Below, in pieces: positions 28,088 to 36,843 of a stretch of DNA of 64,000 nt. The notes beneath the pieces are model-generated. The model did not search any database. It was not told where the DNA came from and saw nothing but the letters and a program-made list of their open reading frames with translations. A program made the position numbers and the translations under genes. Positions within the stretch are counted from its first letter, which is position 1. Each line of letters opens with the position of its first letter. Source of the DNA: Rhizobium sp. RU20A (GTDB taxonomy: Bacteria; Pseudomonadota; Alphaproteobacteria; Rhizobiales; Rhizobiaceae); assembly GCF_900155885.1 (NCBI RefSeq), contig NZ_FTMB01000008.1, positions 104,457 to 168,456 on the forward strand. The letters run 5' to 3'.

Positions 28088-29395
28088 TCAGGCGGCGCTG
28101 CCCGGACGTCCGGAGCGGATCATCGAGAAATAATCGTCATGGCCGACCTGCCCGCCCTTCAGCGCCACCTGCAACGCGCCGCCGCCGAAGCCGTGGGCTG
28201 TGCAGAGCGGCGAACCCGGCGTCTGTGGCAAGGGCATGCGTAGCGTCAGCGCGGCGATCCCCATTTCCGAGAGCGCATGGCTCGACGTATCGCCGCCGGC
28301 AATCACCGTGCGGCTGAGGCCCGTGGTCTCGACCAGCGCCCGGTTGATGCGGCCGAGCGCCTGTCCGATCCTGTGGCGCGCGCCGGTGCTTCCGGAAAGC
28401 GCCTCGCCCTTGTCGGCGGAAGGGCCGAGCGCGGTATAGACGAGGGGGCTCGCACCGCGCGACAGCACCGCCAGGCCGGCTTCGATCGCCCGCGCAGTTG
28501 CGGCTTCGTCCGAAGAAAGGGCAATCGGGTCGAGCGCAACGCCCTCGAAGCCATTGGCCAGCGCATGGCGGATCTGCCGCTCGGTGGTGGGCGAGACGCT
28601 GCCGGAGACGACGGCCATCTGCCTGACGGGACCGGCATCGGCAAAGACGGGGCGTTCGCCGACCAGTTCGGCGGCCTTGAAGGCGTGCACGAGCGCATAT
28701 TCGACCCCCGAGGAGCCGACGAGGAAGGGCGAAGATTGCCGGAGGCGGTGCCAGAGGAGGTTGCCCGCCGCCATCTGGGTCGGCAGATCGTCCACATCGA
28801 TCAGCAGGATGTCCGCGTCCGGGATCTCGGGCTCGCCGAGCAGTGCCACGTTGTCGATCGAGGCGAACGAGAGCGTCGTTTGGTGCGAAAGATGCCTAAG
28901 CACGTCCGCCTCCGCCATCGGTGTCACGGGGTGGCGGGCCATCACTGGGTGGCAGTCGATCCGGTAGACCCTGCCCTGATAGGCGGCGAAGAGATGACCG
29001 AAGGCGGTGTAGCGGCGGATCTGCGGTGCGCCGACCACCAGCGGCACGCGCTTGACGCCGAACACGTCGCGCCCGATCTCCAGCGCCCGGCCTATGCTGC
29101 CGACATGCGGCGCACTGTCGAAGGTCGAGCAGACCTTGTAATGGCAGAACTGTGCGTCCAGGCTCTTCAGCCATCGGAATGCGGATGGCAGGTTGGCGTC
29201 CATCCATTGCGGGCTTTCGCTGCGGCTGGTGCCGGCAAGGCCGAAGGCGCGGGCATGCGGAAACGTGCGGCGCAACGCCTCGTTCGGCTCGCGCAGGAAA
29301 AGCACGGTTTCGATGTCATGGGTGGCGAGCGCCTCCATCACGTCAGTGGAGCCGGTGAAGTCGTCACCGTAATAGCTGAGGAGCGGGCGGGTCAT
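28088..29395 (-). CDS. oiaK: 3-oxo-isoapionate kinase (DUF1537 four-carbon acid sugar kinase family)
   Basis: This 435-residue protein has the DUF1537 hallmarks: N-terminal LLSYYGDDFTGSTDVMEAL (GDDFTG loop) and a C-terminal nucleotide-binding domain with LVETTGLSRTVIAGGDTSSH and LCTAHGFGGGALQVALKGGQ. Kinases of this family phosphorylate four-carbon and branched acid sugars. Beside a RuBisCO-like protein and apionate enzymes it fits OiaK, which phosphorylates 3-oxo-isoapionate at O4 with ATP. The gene lies 9 bases after the RuBisCO-like gene in the same operon. Assignment rests on family plus neighbours. Confidence 0.85.
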   Translation of the reverse strand: MTRPLLSYYGDDFTGSTDVMEALATHDIETVLFLREPNEALRRTFPHARAFGLAGTSRSESPQWMDANLPSAFRWLKSLDAQFCHYKVCSTFDSAPHVGSIGRALEIGRDVFGVKRVPLVVGAPQIRRYTAFGHLFAAYQGRVYRIDCHPVMARHPVTPMAEADVLRHLSHQTTLSFASIDNVALLGEPEIPDADILLIDVDDLPTQMAAGNLLWHRLRQSSPFLVGSSGVEYALVHAFKAAELVGERPVFADAGPVRQMAVVSGSVSPTTERQIRHALANGFEGVALDPIALSSDEAATARAIEAGLAVLSRGASPLVYTALGPSADKGEALSGSTGARHRIGQALGRINRALVETTGLSRTVIAGGDTSSHALSEMGIAALTLRMPLPQTPGSPLCTAHGFGGGALQVALKGGQVGHDDYFSMIRSGRPGSAA

Positions 29396-29404
29396 GGCGG
29401 TCCT

Positions 29405-30673
29405 TCAGGTATTCTTGCCGTCGGCAAATTTCTCGATCGCTTGAGCAAGTTCAGGGTGCTCCCGCGCGTAATCGTCAAGATCTATACCGGCAACCGCAGC
29501 CTCCCAGGCCTGGGTCACCGCCCGCACGCCGGCGCCGGGGCCGCCGGGATGGCTGACGACGCCGCCGCCGCAGAGATAGAGGAGATCGGTGGAGCCGGTT
29601 GCGGCAAACGTGTCCGGCGCCTGCCCGCCCCATTGCCCGGAGCCGACGACGGGTAGCGCGCAGTCCCGCTCGTCGAAGATCGGCGTCGTCACGGCTTTGA
29701 AGGAGCGGACGAAGCTTTCGTCCGGCTCCCAGTATTTCACCCGGATGCCGTTGATCTGGAACTGGTCAACGCCGAGGAGACGCCAGAACTGCTGCCAGAC
29801 GGAAAATTCGAAGCCGAGATGGGAATGGCGTGTCAGGATGTCCCAGCCATTGCGGTGGGCGTGCAGCACCAAGCCGGAGCGCTTGCGCAGGAAGGCCATG
29901 CCACCGAAGCCGATGGAGTTGATATTGATGACCGCGCAGTTTCCGCCCGCCGCGAGCACCAGATCGTGGTTGCGCATCATCTCGTCCGGATCCGTGGCGG
30001 AAATACCGTAGGCATACATGACCTTCTTTCCGGTCTTCTGCTCGTGCTCGAGGATCCTCGGCATGATCGCCTTTACGCGCTCGGCGAGCGGTGAATAGGC
30101 CGGGCTCATCAGCTTTTCGTCGTCCTTGATGAAGTCGACTCCGGCCTCCAGAAGTTCCTGCACCATGTCGGCCGTCTCCTGGGGGCGAAGGCCGAGTGCG
30201 GGCTTGACGATGGTACCGATCATCGGCCGGCCGTGGACGCCTGTCAGGCTGCGGCTTCCGGCGGCGCCGAACTGCGGGCCGGGATAGGCGCCGGAAAAGC
30301 TCTGCGGCAGCCTGAGATCCACGATCCGGATGCCCGTCATGCCGCGGATGGAGAAGACGCCGCCGATGGCGATCGTCATGAGGGCCGCGAGATCGGTCCC
30401 GACCGCCTCGATGGGAAACCCGATCTCCGCTTCGCCGCAGTTGAAGCGGGTTGCACCCGCCGTTTCGTCCGGGAAGGAAGAAAACGGAACCGGCGGAAGT
30501 TCGCGGACCGAAAGCACCCGTGCCGCCACGCGGGCCTTGAGCTCTGGCGTCTCGCCGGGCAAGGCCACGAAGGTCCCGGTCGATTGGTCGCTGGCGATCT
30601 TTGCCGCCATGGCCTCCACCGACCCCGGTGTCTCGATCCGGTAGGTGAGGCGAATCAGGTCTTCGTCACGCAT
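29405..30673 (-). CDS. RuBisCO-like protein acting on 3-oxo-isoapionate 4-phosphate (OiaX or OiaT type)
   Basis: The start at 30673 (MRDEDLIRLTYRIETPGS) overlaps the apnL stop by 8 bases; a long upstream open frame is a shadow of apnL. The 422-residue form IV RuBisCO keeps the carbamate lysine motif (DFIKDDE: Lys183, Asp185, Glu186, matching 201/203/204 of true RuBisCO) and Lys157 (KPALG). The second lysine of KPK is Ala159, so it cannot be a CO2-fixing enzyme. In D-apiose catabolism such proteins either decarboxylate 3-oxo-isoapionate 4-P (OiaX) or convert it to 3-phosphoglycerate and glycolate (OiaT). I cannot choose from sequence alone. Confidence 0.88.
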   Translation of the reverse strand: MRDEDLIRLTYRIETPGSVEAMAAKIASDQSTGTFVALPGETPELKARVAARVLSVRELPPVPFSSFPDETAGATRFNCGEAEIGFPIEAVGTDLAALMTIAIGGVFSIRGMTGIRIVDLRLPQSFSGAYPGPQFGAAGSRSLTGVHGRPMIGTIVKPALGLRPQETADMVQELLEAGVDFIKDDEKLMSPAYSPLAERVKAIMPRILEHEQKTGKKVMYAYGISATDPDEMMRNHDLVLAAGGNCAVININSIGFGGMAFLRKRSGLVLHAHRNGWDILTRHSHLGFEFSVWQQFWRLLGVDQFQINGIRVKYWEPDESFVRSFKAVTTPIFDERDCALPVVGSGQWGGQAPDTFAATGSTDLLYLCGGGVVSHPGGPGAGVRAVTQAWEAAVAGIDLDDYAREHPELAQAIEKFADGKNT

Positions 30674-32525
30674 GGGGCATCTGCTCCAGGAGGAGGGTTT
30701 CGAACGGACCGAGTTCAGCCGTCCGGCCACTGCCATAGCCTTCCGGCAGGAGCACCTGCTGTGGTTCGGCAGTGATGTTGACGATGAGAAGCCGGGCGGG
30801 TGTCGCAACCCCCAGCACGGCATCCGGCTGGTCGCTTTCCGCTGCAAGGACCGCTTCGCCCGCCATCGCGGAAAGTGCCCCGATGACTGCGGCCAGCGGA
30901 CGGGGCATGTTCGGCGCGCTCGGCTCGTGCTGCCCGGCAACGAGGCCGAAGGGGCCGGCGAGGGTTGCGAGCGTCAACAGTTCGACGCCGGCGGGCGCAA
31001 CGGTGGCCGCATAGGCGGCGGCGAAGGCCGCGCCGAACTGGCCGTTGTGGCGCGGATCGACATTGGCCATGGGGATGCGGCCAAGGCCCGGATTATCCTT
31101 GGTGGCGGAGCCATACGGGTTCTGCCGCATGGCGATGGTGGAAGGGCCGATGCGGTACGGCTTGTCCGGATAGATGGCACGAACCGAGCGTACCACGTCC
31201 TTCAACGCCTCGAAACTCTGCATGACCGAAAGATCATCCGCGGCATGGACGATGGGATTGGTGCAGTGGGAGACATAGTCGAGATGTTCTGCCGGTACCC
31301 GCTTGCGGTTGAGTTCGGTGAAATAGCTCATCATGCCGCCACCGAGCCGCGTGCCGGGGAAAGCGGAGCGTGCCGCCTCATAGATATTTTCGAGCGGCGG
31401 GCAGGCGGGCCAGGCGCTGCCCGGCGGAGTGGATTGCCGGTCGACCGCGGGGCTGACTAAGAGCGTGGAGGGCGTGAAGCCTGTCTCGCGGCAGAGCGCG
31501 GCGATCTCCCGCAATTCCTTGGCGGGAGAGCTCCGGCAGGGGAGGGCAAGCTCCAGCGTTACTGGCAGGCCGGAGGCAGAAGCGATTTCCGCGTATCCCC
31601 TGAGGGCATCGAGGCCGTGGCCAGCAAGCGGGTCGAAATGCGCGACGAGCTCCGAGATCCCGAGCCTTGCGAGCACGGGCAGGGCTGCCCGCTCCGCCTC
31701 CAGGCATTCCGGCCGCAGGCCGAGGCCCATGGCGGGCATGGTCGCGCCGCTGGGGCCCAGCGCGATGCGCACCGGCCAGGCCGCGGCCGCCGCCCCGCTC
31801 TCCTCAGCCTGCCCCGTTACGGTCAGCGTGACGTTCTGGAATACCTCCTCGCCTGCCGGCACCAGATAGGGCCAGGGCAGGGCGAGCGGCCGCACATAGG
31901 TCTTGTAGGACCCGTCCGTCCAGTTGCGCTGGTCTTCCATCTCGAAGACATCGCCTTCGAACCGCGTCTCCGCCTTGAGGCCGGGTGCAACGCCATGGGT
32001 GATAGCGCTGATATCCATGAAGGGTTGCCAGGGCTCGATGGCGTCCGGCCAGCGGGCGCTCTCGACAGACCCGTCCACGTGACGGATCTCGACCGGTTCG
32101 CCGACCACGCCCTTCAGCGGATGCAGCACGGTGAAGCCGGCCCGGGCCGTCTGGAAATCGCGGTTGGAAGAGAAGCGGGCCGAAAAGGTCAGTCGCCCGC
32201 TCGCAAGCCCTTTGATTTCGGCGCGGCAGACGAGCTCCGCTCCATCGGGCGCCACGAAACGGGCCTTGTAGCGCACGGCAAATGCGGATGCGTCTTCCGA
32301 CACGGACAGATCCGAGATCTCGGGCGCGCAGGTACCCCAGTCCTTGTCGCGGATCAGAAAGGACACGCCCCGCAGCACCTCGTGCCCCGCGAAGCGTATG
32401 GTGCGAAGATTGCCGTCTTGCAGACGGGCCAAAAGCGGGCCGGCGGACAGAAGTCTTGAGGCGGGCAGGGGCTCGCTTGTGCCGTAGAGGCGGAAACGTG
32501 CGTCTTCCGTCAGCATGGGTATCAC
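30666..32525 (-). CDS. apnL: D-apionate lactonase
   Basis: The 619-residue protein has no signal peptide and no common hydrolase motif. Its size, its N-terminal beta-sandwich-like part (VLRGVSFLIRDKDWGTCAPE) and its C-terminal TIM-barrel-like part with YVSHCTNPIVHAADDLSVMQ match the D-apionate lactonase family ApnL. It would open D-apionolactone to D-apionate. The position between the Gfo/Idh dehydrogenase and the RuBisCO-like gene, with 4- and 8-base overlaps, is the known D-apiose arrangement. The name comes from family resemblance plus context; a glycosidase-related fold could otherwise have been suspected. Confidence 0.82.
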   Translation of the reverse strand: MIPMLTEDARFRLYGTSEPLPASRLLSAGPLLARLQDGNLRTIRFAGHEVLRGVSFLIRDKDWGTCAPEISDLSVSEDASAFAVRYKARFVAPDGAELVCRAEIKGLASGRLTFSARFSSNRDFQTARAGFTVLHPLKGVVGEPVEIRHVDGSVESARWPDAIEPWQPFMDISAITHGVAPGLKAETRFEGDVFEMEDQRNWTDGSYKTYVRPLALPWPYLVPAGEEVFQNVTLTVTGQAEESGAAAAAWPVRIALGPSGATMPAMGLGLRPECLEAERAALPVLARLGISELVAHFDPLAGHGLDALRGYAEIASASGLPVTLELALPCRSSPAKELREIAALCRETGFTPSTLLVSPAVDRQSTPPGSAWPACPPLENIYEAARSAFPGTRLGGGMMSYFTELNRKRVPAEHLDYVSHCTNPIVHAADDLSVMQSFEALKDVVRSVRAIYPDKPYRIGPSTIAMRQNPYGSATKDNPGLGRIPMANVDPRHNGQFGAAFAAAYAATVAPAGVELLTLATLAGPFGLVAGQHEPSAPNMPRPLAAVIGALSAMAGEAVLAAESDQPDAVLGVATPARLLIVNITAEPQQVLLPEGYGSGRTAELGPFETLLLEQMPHA

Positions 32526-33556
32526 CGCAGCAGTTCGCCGAGGTCGACGGTGCGGCCGGTCTCAGCACTGAGATAGGCCGCCTCCACCAGCGCAAGGGTC
32601 CTCAGGTTGTCGCGGCCGGAGGTATCTGGTTCGCGGCCCGCCTGCAGCCTCTCCACCCAGTGATGCTGGATCAGCGCCACGCTTTCCTGGATGTTGTGCC
32701 ACGGGCGCGAGGCCCAGGACAGGAGATGAGGGGCGACCTCACGGACCTTGGTACCCTTCGAGCCGTGCACGGTGAGCCGGTAGTTCTTGCCGAGCCTCAG
32801 CGCGCCCTCCGTTCCGTCCACTTCCAAGAAGGTTTCAGGGAAAGATTCCTCCGGCAGCTTCGTGGCATAGCTCACGTCAACGATCGAGGTCAGGCCGCTT
32901 TCGTGATCGAGCAGCATGGTGGCAACGTCCTCACCGGCAATCGCCGGATTGACGCGGCGGGTACGGGCCGTCATGCGCGCGGCATCGCCGAAGAGGTAGC
33001 GGGCAATATCGAGCGAGTGAATGCCGAGGTCTTCGATGATGAAGCGCTTGCTCGTTGCAAGATAGGGCTGGCCGGAGAAGACGTCGTAGCCCGAGCGGAA
33101 GGAGACGCGGCCCCAGAAGGGTTCGCCGATTGCTCCCGATGCCAGCACGGATTTGGCCGCCAGGATCGGCGTCTGCCAACGGAAATTCTCGTGGATCATC
33201 AGCGGCACGCCTGCGGCCTCCATGGCCGCGACCATGGCCTTGGCGTCGGCAAGCGTCGGCGCGAAGGGCTTCTGGCAGATGGCCGGCAGGCGATGCAGCG
33301 CGGCAAGCTCCACCAGCGCGCGGTGGCTGTTGACGGTCGTCGCGATGTCCACGAAGTCGAAGCCACCCTCCGCCATCATGGCTTCGGCGTCTTGATGGCG
33401 GCGCCCGATGCCGAACTGGTCGCCGATAATGCGAAGGCGCTCCGGATCCCGGTCGCAGATGGCCACGATCTCGACGCCCTCCAGACCCGCCCAGGCGTGC
33501 ATCTGGTTTACCGCGAAAAAGCCGCAGCCGATCAGTGCCCCTTTCATGACCGTCAT
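32522..33556 (-). CDS. apsD: D-apiose dehydrogenase (Gfo/Idh/MocA family)
   Basis: This 344-residue NAD(P)-dependent oxidoreductase has the Rossmann motif ALIGCGFFAVNQMHAWAGLE at the N terminus and the family catalytic-lysine segment CQKPFAPTLADAKAMV, in which the usual EKP is QKP. The C-terminal alpha/beta domain includes GRVSFRSGYDVFSGQPYLAT. ApsD oxidises D-apiose to D-apionolactone. It is the first gene of the leftward operon, 4 bases overlapping apnL, with a good ribosome site (GGGGGAGAATGGC) and an operator-bearing promoter region shared with the divergent apnO. Confidence 0.84.
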   Translation of the reverse strand: MTVMKGALIGCGFFAVNQMHAWAGLEGVEIVAICDRDPERLRIIGDQFGIGRRHQDAEAMMAEGGFDFVDIATTVNSHRALVELAALHRLPAICQKPFAPTLADAKAMVAAMEAAGVPLMIHENFRWQTPILAAKSVLASGAIGEPFWGRVSFRSGYDVFSGQPYLATSKRFIIEDLGIHSLDIARYLFGDAARMTARTRRVNPAIAGEDVATMLLDHESGLTSIVDVSYATKLPEESFPETFLEVDGTEGALRLGKNYRLTVHGSKGTKVREVAPHLLSWASRPWHNIQESVALIQHHWVERLQAGREPDTSGRDNLRTLALVEAAYLSAETGRTVDLGELLR

Positions 33557-33585
33557 GCCATTCTCCCCCTCCCCTGCCGTTCATT

Positions 33586-33605
33586 GGTATGCTGGTATAA
33601 TATCC
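33586..33605 (-). promoter_or_regulatory. NanR-like operator upstream of apsD
   Basis: Read on the plus strand the site is GGTATGCTGGTATAATATCC, with two GGTATR half-sites in tandem; on the minus strand it contains ATATTATACCAG. It lies 30 bases upstream of the apsD start, where a bound GntR repressor would block transcription of apsD-apnL-RLP-oiaK-gntR. Confidence 0.65.
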
Positions 33606-33651
33606 TTCACCGCTGGCGTCCAGTCTCCGTGACCGGTTTTTGGCATGGTCA

Positions 33652-33675
33652 TTGACATATTATACCAGTTGGTCG
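33652..33675 (+). promoter_or_regulatory. Promoter and operator of apnO
   Basis: The sequence TTGACATATTATACCAGT (33652-33669) is identical over 18 bases to the importer promoter at 21533-21550. TTGACA serves as -35 and a weak -10 (GTAGAT or TAGATG) follows at 17-18 bases. The operator core ATATTATACCAG lies in the spacer, so the two promoters should respond together. Confidence 0.7.
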
Positions 33676-33757
33676 TAGATGAAATGCATCAGGGCCGACG
33701 CAGGATCGTTGGCAGGAAGTTCAGGCCAGATGGCCGCTCGACACGGGAGATCACGAC

Positions 33758-34585
33758 ATGACGGTAATTGCGCTGTTCGGCGCCGGCGGAAAAATGGGAT
33801 ATCGCCTCTCCAAGAATTTCCAGGGATCACGCTTCGAGGTCCGGCATGTGGAAGTGTCGGACGTCGGCAAGGCACGCCTGAAGGATGACCTCGGCATCAC
33901 GGCGCACAGCGCCGACAAGGCTCTCGACGGCGCCGACGTGGTCATTCTCGCAGTGCCCGATACGATGATTGGAAAGGTTGCGACCGGGATAAACGACAAG
34001 CTTAAGGCTGGAACTATGGTCGTGGCGCTCGATGCGGCCGCGCCTTTCGCCGGCCATTTGCCGGAGCGGCCCGATCTGACCTATTTCGTTACTCATCCCT
34101 GCCATCCGCCGATCTTTAACGACGAGACGGACATGGCCGCAAAGCGCGACTTTTTCGGCGGCGTCGCAGCCAAGCAGCACATCGTCTCGGCGCTCATGCA
34201 GGGGCCGGAAGAGGCCTATGGACTGGGCGAGGAGATCGCCAAGGTCATCTGGGCGCCAATCATGCGGTCGCATCGGGTGACCGTCGAGCAGATGGCGCTT
34301 CTCGAGCCTGGCCTTTCCGAGACCGTCTGCGCCTCGCTGTTGGTGGTCATGCGCGAAGCCATGGATGAGGTGGTCAAGAAGGGCGTGCCAAAAGAAGCTG
34401 CTCGCGATTTCCTTCTCGGTCACATGAACGTGCTCGGCGCGGTAATCTTCGAAGAAACGCCCGGCGTCTTCTCCGATGCCTGCAACAAGGCGATCGAGTT
34501 CGGGAAGCCGGTACTGATGCGCGATGATTGGAAGCGCGTTTTTGACATGGATGAGATCGCAGCCAGCATTCAGCGCATCACCTGA
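33758..34585 (+). CDS. apnO: D-apionate oxidoisomerase
   Basis: The 275-residue protein has an N-terminal NAD-binding motif (VIALFGAGGKMGYRLSKNFQ) and a C-terminal phosphogluconate-dehydrogenase-like helical domain (DFLLGHMNVLGAVIFEE). ApnO oxidises and isomerises D-apionate to 3-oxo-isoapionate, the substrate of OiaK. It is transcribed divergently from apsD and shares its regulatory region, which completes the set of enzymes from D-apiose to the phosphorylated oxo acid. Metal-binding histidines are visible in TYFVTHPCHPPIFN. Assignment by family and context. Confidence 0.85.
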   Translation: MTVIALFGAGGKMGYRLSKNFQGSRFEVRHVEVSDVGKARLKDDLGITAHSADKALDGADVVILAVPDTMIGKVATGINDKLKAGTMVVALDAAAPFAGHLPERPDLTYFVTHPCHPPIFNDETDMAAKRDFFGGVAAKQHIVSALMQGPEEAYGLGEEIAKVIWAPIMRSHRVTVEQMALLEPGLSETVCASLLVVMREAMDEVVKKGVPKEAARDFLLGHMNVLGAVIFEETPGVFSDACNKAIEFGKPVLMRDDWKRVFDMDEIAASIQRIT

Positions 34586-34732
34586 TTCCGGCACAATTCT
34601 AGCAAAGCGGGCGCCGGGCAAGCGATTCGAGTGCTTGGCCGGCCTCCCTACGTGCTCTCAGAACTCGGCAGCCCGAGCCGGCTCCACAATATCCTACGCC
34701 AAGCGAGTATAGCCGGGTGGGTTCGGGATTGA

Positions 34733-35032
34733 GTGCGAATTCCGAAAGCCCTCAACGGTTCGCTCGGCTTTGGCGCGCAAGACTGCTTTGACCTTGGCGA
34801 AAGCCGTCTCAATGGGGTGATCCTGTTCTACAACAAATACAACGCGACCATCGCCTCCCGGCAGATCAATCCGGAGACCGGGCAGACATGGGGTGCACCG
34901 GAGGTCGACGGAACGCTGTCACTGACCGAACTCAGGGCAGGACGGGCACTCGACGACAAACGCATTGACGCCCTGGTGGCCTTCCTGGAGACGCTCACCG
35001 ATCGTCGATACGAGCACTTGCTGAAGCGCTGA
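34733..35032 (+). pseudogene. Possible di-haem cytochrome c peroxidase C-terminal fragment
   Basis: About 100 residues are open; the last third (LDDKRIDALVAFLETLTDRR, then YEHLLKR) resembles the C-terminal helix of bacterial cytochrome c peroxidases of the MauG/CcpA family. The haem-binding CXXCH motifs and the body of the protein are absent, and no ribosome site precedes the start. It is best seen as a gene fragment brought by an old rearrangement between the apiose module and the LysR module. Confidence 0.4.
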
Positions 35033-35134
35033 GGACACTTGGCCCGTCGGACTCTTGCTTGGGCAACTCGTCCAATCGCAAATCCGGCCGGGTTCGGACA
35101 TGAGAGAGCCCATTCGACACTGGGGTTCTCCTTC

Positions 35135-35707
35135 ATGCTGGACACGATTGTACACTGGTTGGCGCAACGACCTCACCGTTGGCACACGGTTCACATCACC
35201 CTCATCACGGCGATCCTTGCCGTTGTCGAGGACCGTGCCCTGACGGCTTTGATCAACTGTGTGGTTTTGGCGGTTCTTGCCCTGTTGGGCGCGGCCTCGG
35301 TTCGGGTGTCGCTCGGGCATCTGCCCCATCCGCTCCATCCCTTTGAGCTGTTGTTCCTCTGTCTTCCCGGCGCATTCGCCTTTTTCATTGCCTGGTTGAC
35401 GCTCCCCGACGTGAGTAGCCCGACGACAGGCGTTCTAGTCACATTCGGTCTTTCCATTCCCGTAGCCGTTATTGCATGCATTCTTATGTGGCAGGAGATC
35501 CGAGCTGCCGATCTGCAGGTTGGTAACAAGTTTGGCGCTACCGTCACCACCATGCTGCTCGTGATCGTCCTGATGGTGGCTGGGAGACATCTGTATCGTG
35601 AGGCGGCAGTCGATCATCACCGGGCCGCCGTTGCGCAAAAGACGCGTCTGTTCAACGAAGCGTCTCGTCAGGCACGCGAAGCGGCTAGTGCCTTCGATGG
35701 CAATTGA
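35135..35707 (+). CDS. Small integral membrane protein of unknown function
   Basis: From the ATG at 35135 (MLDTIVHWLAQRPHRWHTVH) the product is 190 residues with four or five hydrophobic segments (LITAILAVVEDRALTALINC, LLFLCLPGAFAFFIAWLTL, FGLSIPVAVIACILMW, TVTTMLLVIVLMVAGRHLY) and a charged C-terminal tail with alanine/arginine-rich helix. It has no recognised domain. It stands alone between a degraded fragment and the LysR gene, with no clear operon. A longer TTG-started version (35039) is possible. Confidence 0.5.
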   Translation: MLDTIVHWLAQRPHRWHTVHITLITAILAVVEDRALTALINCVVLAVLALLGAASVRVSLGHLPHPLHPFELLFLCLPGAFAFFIAWLTLPDVSSPTTGVLVTFGLSIPVAVIACILMWQEIRAADLQVGNKFGATVTTMLLVIVLMVAGRHLYREAAVDHHRAAVAQKTRLFNEASRQAREAASAFDGN

Positions 35708-35853
35708 TGCAGTCGAGCACCACTACGGTTTACTCAATTATCAAAAAAGTAGGATCGTTTCACCGCATGTTCCATAATAATGCCTATGCCGCAAGCCTGC
35801 TTTTGCGGGCAGATTCCATTTTCAAATGCAACAGCAACGCGGACAGGCAGATC

Positions 35854-36744
35854 CTATTTCGAAATGCGGCATGCCAGTGCGGGTATTTCGTTGAGGGCGA
35901 AGGCGCGGAACGCGGCGGCGACGGGTGACGGGGGAACGTCGCGCCGTTCCACCAACCCCAACTGTCGATGTGCCGCGTCATCGGCGAGGTCGAGTGCCGC
36001 CACGCCATCATGGGTTCCATGCATGGTAAGGGACGGCAGAATGGTCAGTCCCACCCCGGCTCTCACCAGCGCGACCAGCGAGGTGACATTGTAGACGGTG
36101 ATCAGCGATCTGGCGGAAATCCGCCGGTAATCCTCCGCCTCGATCCGGTCGGACGCGCCGTTGCGGATCAGCGTGATGTCTTCGAGGTCGCTCCAGTCAA
36201 CGGGCCGGTCCAGGAGGCAGAGGTCGTGGTCGTCCCTGCACAGGAGCTTTAAGCGGTCGCTGAAGAGCGGCGTAAAGGCCACGCTGCCGCCAGAGCGGCT
36301 TTCACCGGCAAAACCGAGGTCTGCCGTTCCGCTTTCCACCATGCGCCGCACCTGTGCGCTGTCGATGTCGAACAGTTCCAGCTGCACCTGAGGCCGCGTC
36401 TCGAGAAAGCGCTGGAGAATGCTCGGCAGCACATTGGTGGCCACGGAGGGAACGGATGCGATGGAAAGGCTGCCGATGCGGCTGTGCGCGAAGGCGCGCA
36501 TGACACCGACGGATTTGTCGAAGCTGCGAATCTGCTCGCGGCCGAGATCGAGCATCAACGTACCCAGCGCCGTCAGGCAGTTCTTGCGGTCTGTCTGGAA
36601 AAGCGGCCCGCCGATCTCGTCTTCCAGCTGCTTCAGTGTCATCGATACGGCCGAAGCCGTGCGGCCGACAGCATCGGCAGCGTCCTTGATGTTTCCGCTC
36701 TCCGCCACGGTGACGAAGACGCGCAATGCTTCCAGCTTGATCAT
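35854..36744 (-). CDS. LysR-family transcriptional regulator
   Basis: Starting at 36744, the 296-residue protein has the LysR helix-turn-helix (IKLEALRVFVTVAESGNIKD, then AADAVGRTASAVSMTLKQLE) and the periplasmic-binding-like effector domain (IGSLSIASVPSVATNVLPSI, VRAGVGLTILPSLTMH). It diverges from the aldehyde dehydrogenase gene across 99 bases, the usual geometry of LysR activators and their targets. The coinducer should be the compound imported by ProXWV or an intermediate. The frame is open further upstream but overlaps the target gene. Confidence 0.87.
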   Translation of the reverse strand: MIKLEALRVFVTVAESGNIKDAADAVGRTASAVSMTLKQLEDEIGGPLFQTDRKNCLTALGTLMLDLGREQIRSFDKSVGVMRAFAHSRIGSLSIASVPSVATNVLPSILQRFLETRPQVQLELFDIDSAQVRRMVESGTADLGFAGESRSGGSVAFTPLFSDRLKLLCRDDHDLCLLDRPVDWSDLEDITLIRNGASDRIEAEDYRRISARSLITVYNVTSLVALVRAGVGLTILPSLTMHGTHDGVAALDLADDAAHRQLGLVERRDVPPSPVAAAFRAFALNEIPALACRISK

Positions 36745-36752
36745 GGATACCG

Positions 36753-36773
36753 TTTCAATTCTTCTGAAATTGA
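36753..36773. promoter_or_regulatory. Dyad in the LysR/aldehyde dehydrogenase intergenic region
   Basis: TCAATT and AATTGA form a perfect 6-base inverted repeat around 7 bases, and TTTCA/TGAAA overlap it. This fits the T-N11-A recognition dyads of LysR proteins. The 9-mer TTCTGAAAT inside it recurs upstream of the proX-like gene (42549-42557). Confidence 0.5.
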
Positions 36774-36843
36774 TAACAGAAATATCCGCTTGATTGAAGC
36801 GGGCTGCTGAAGGATTTTCCGCTTCACCAGAAGGAGACAGCAG

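Noticed and set aside
29405..30673. CO2-fixing RuBisCO
   Set aside because: One of the two lysines of the KPK active-site motif is Ala159, and the neighbours are acid-sugar enzymes; no small subunit or phosphoribulokinase gene is near.
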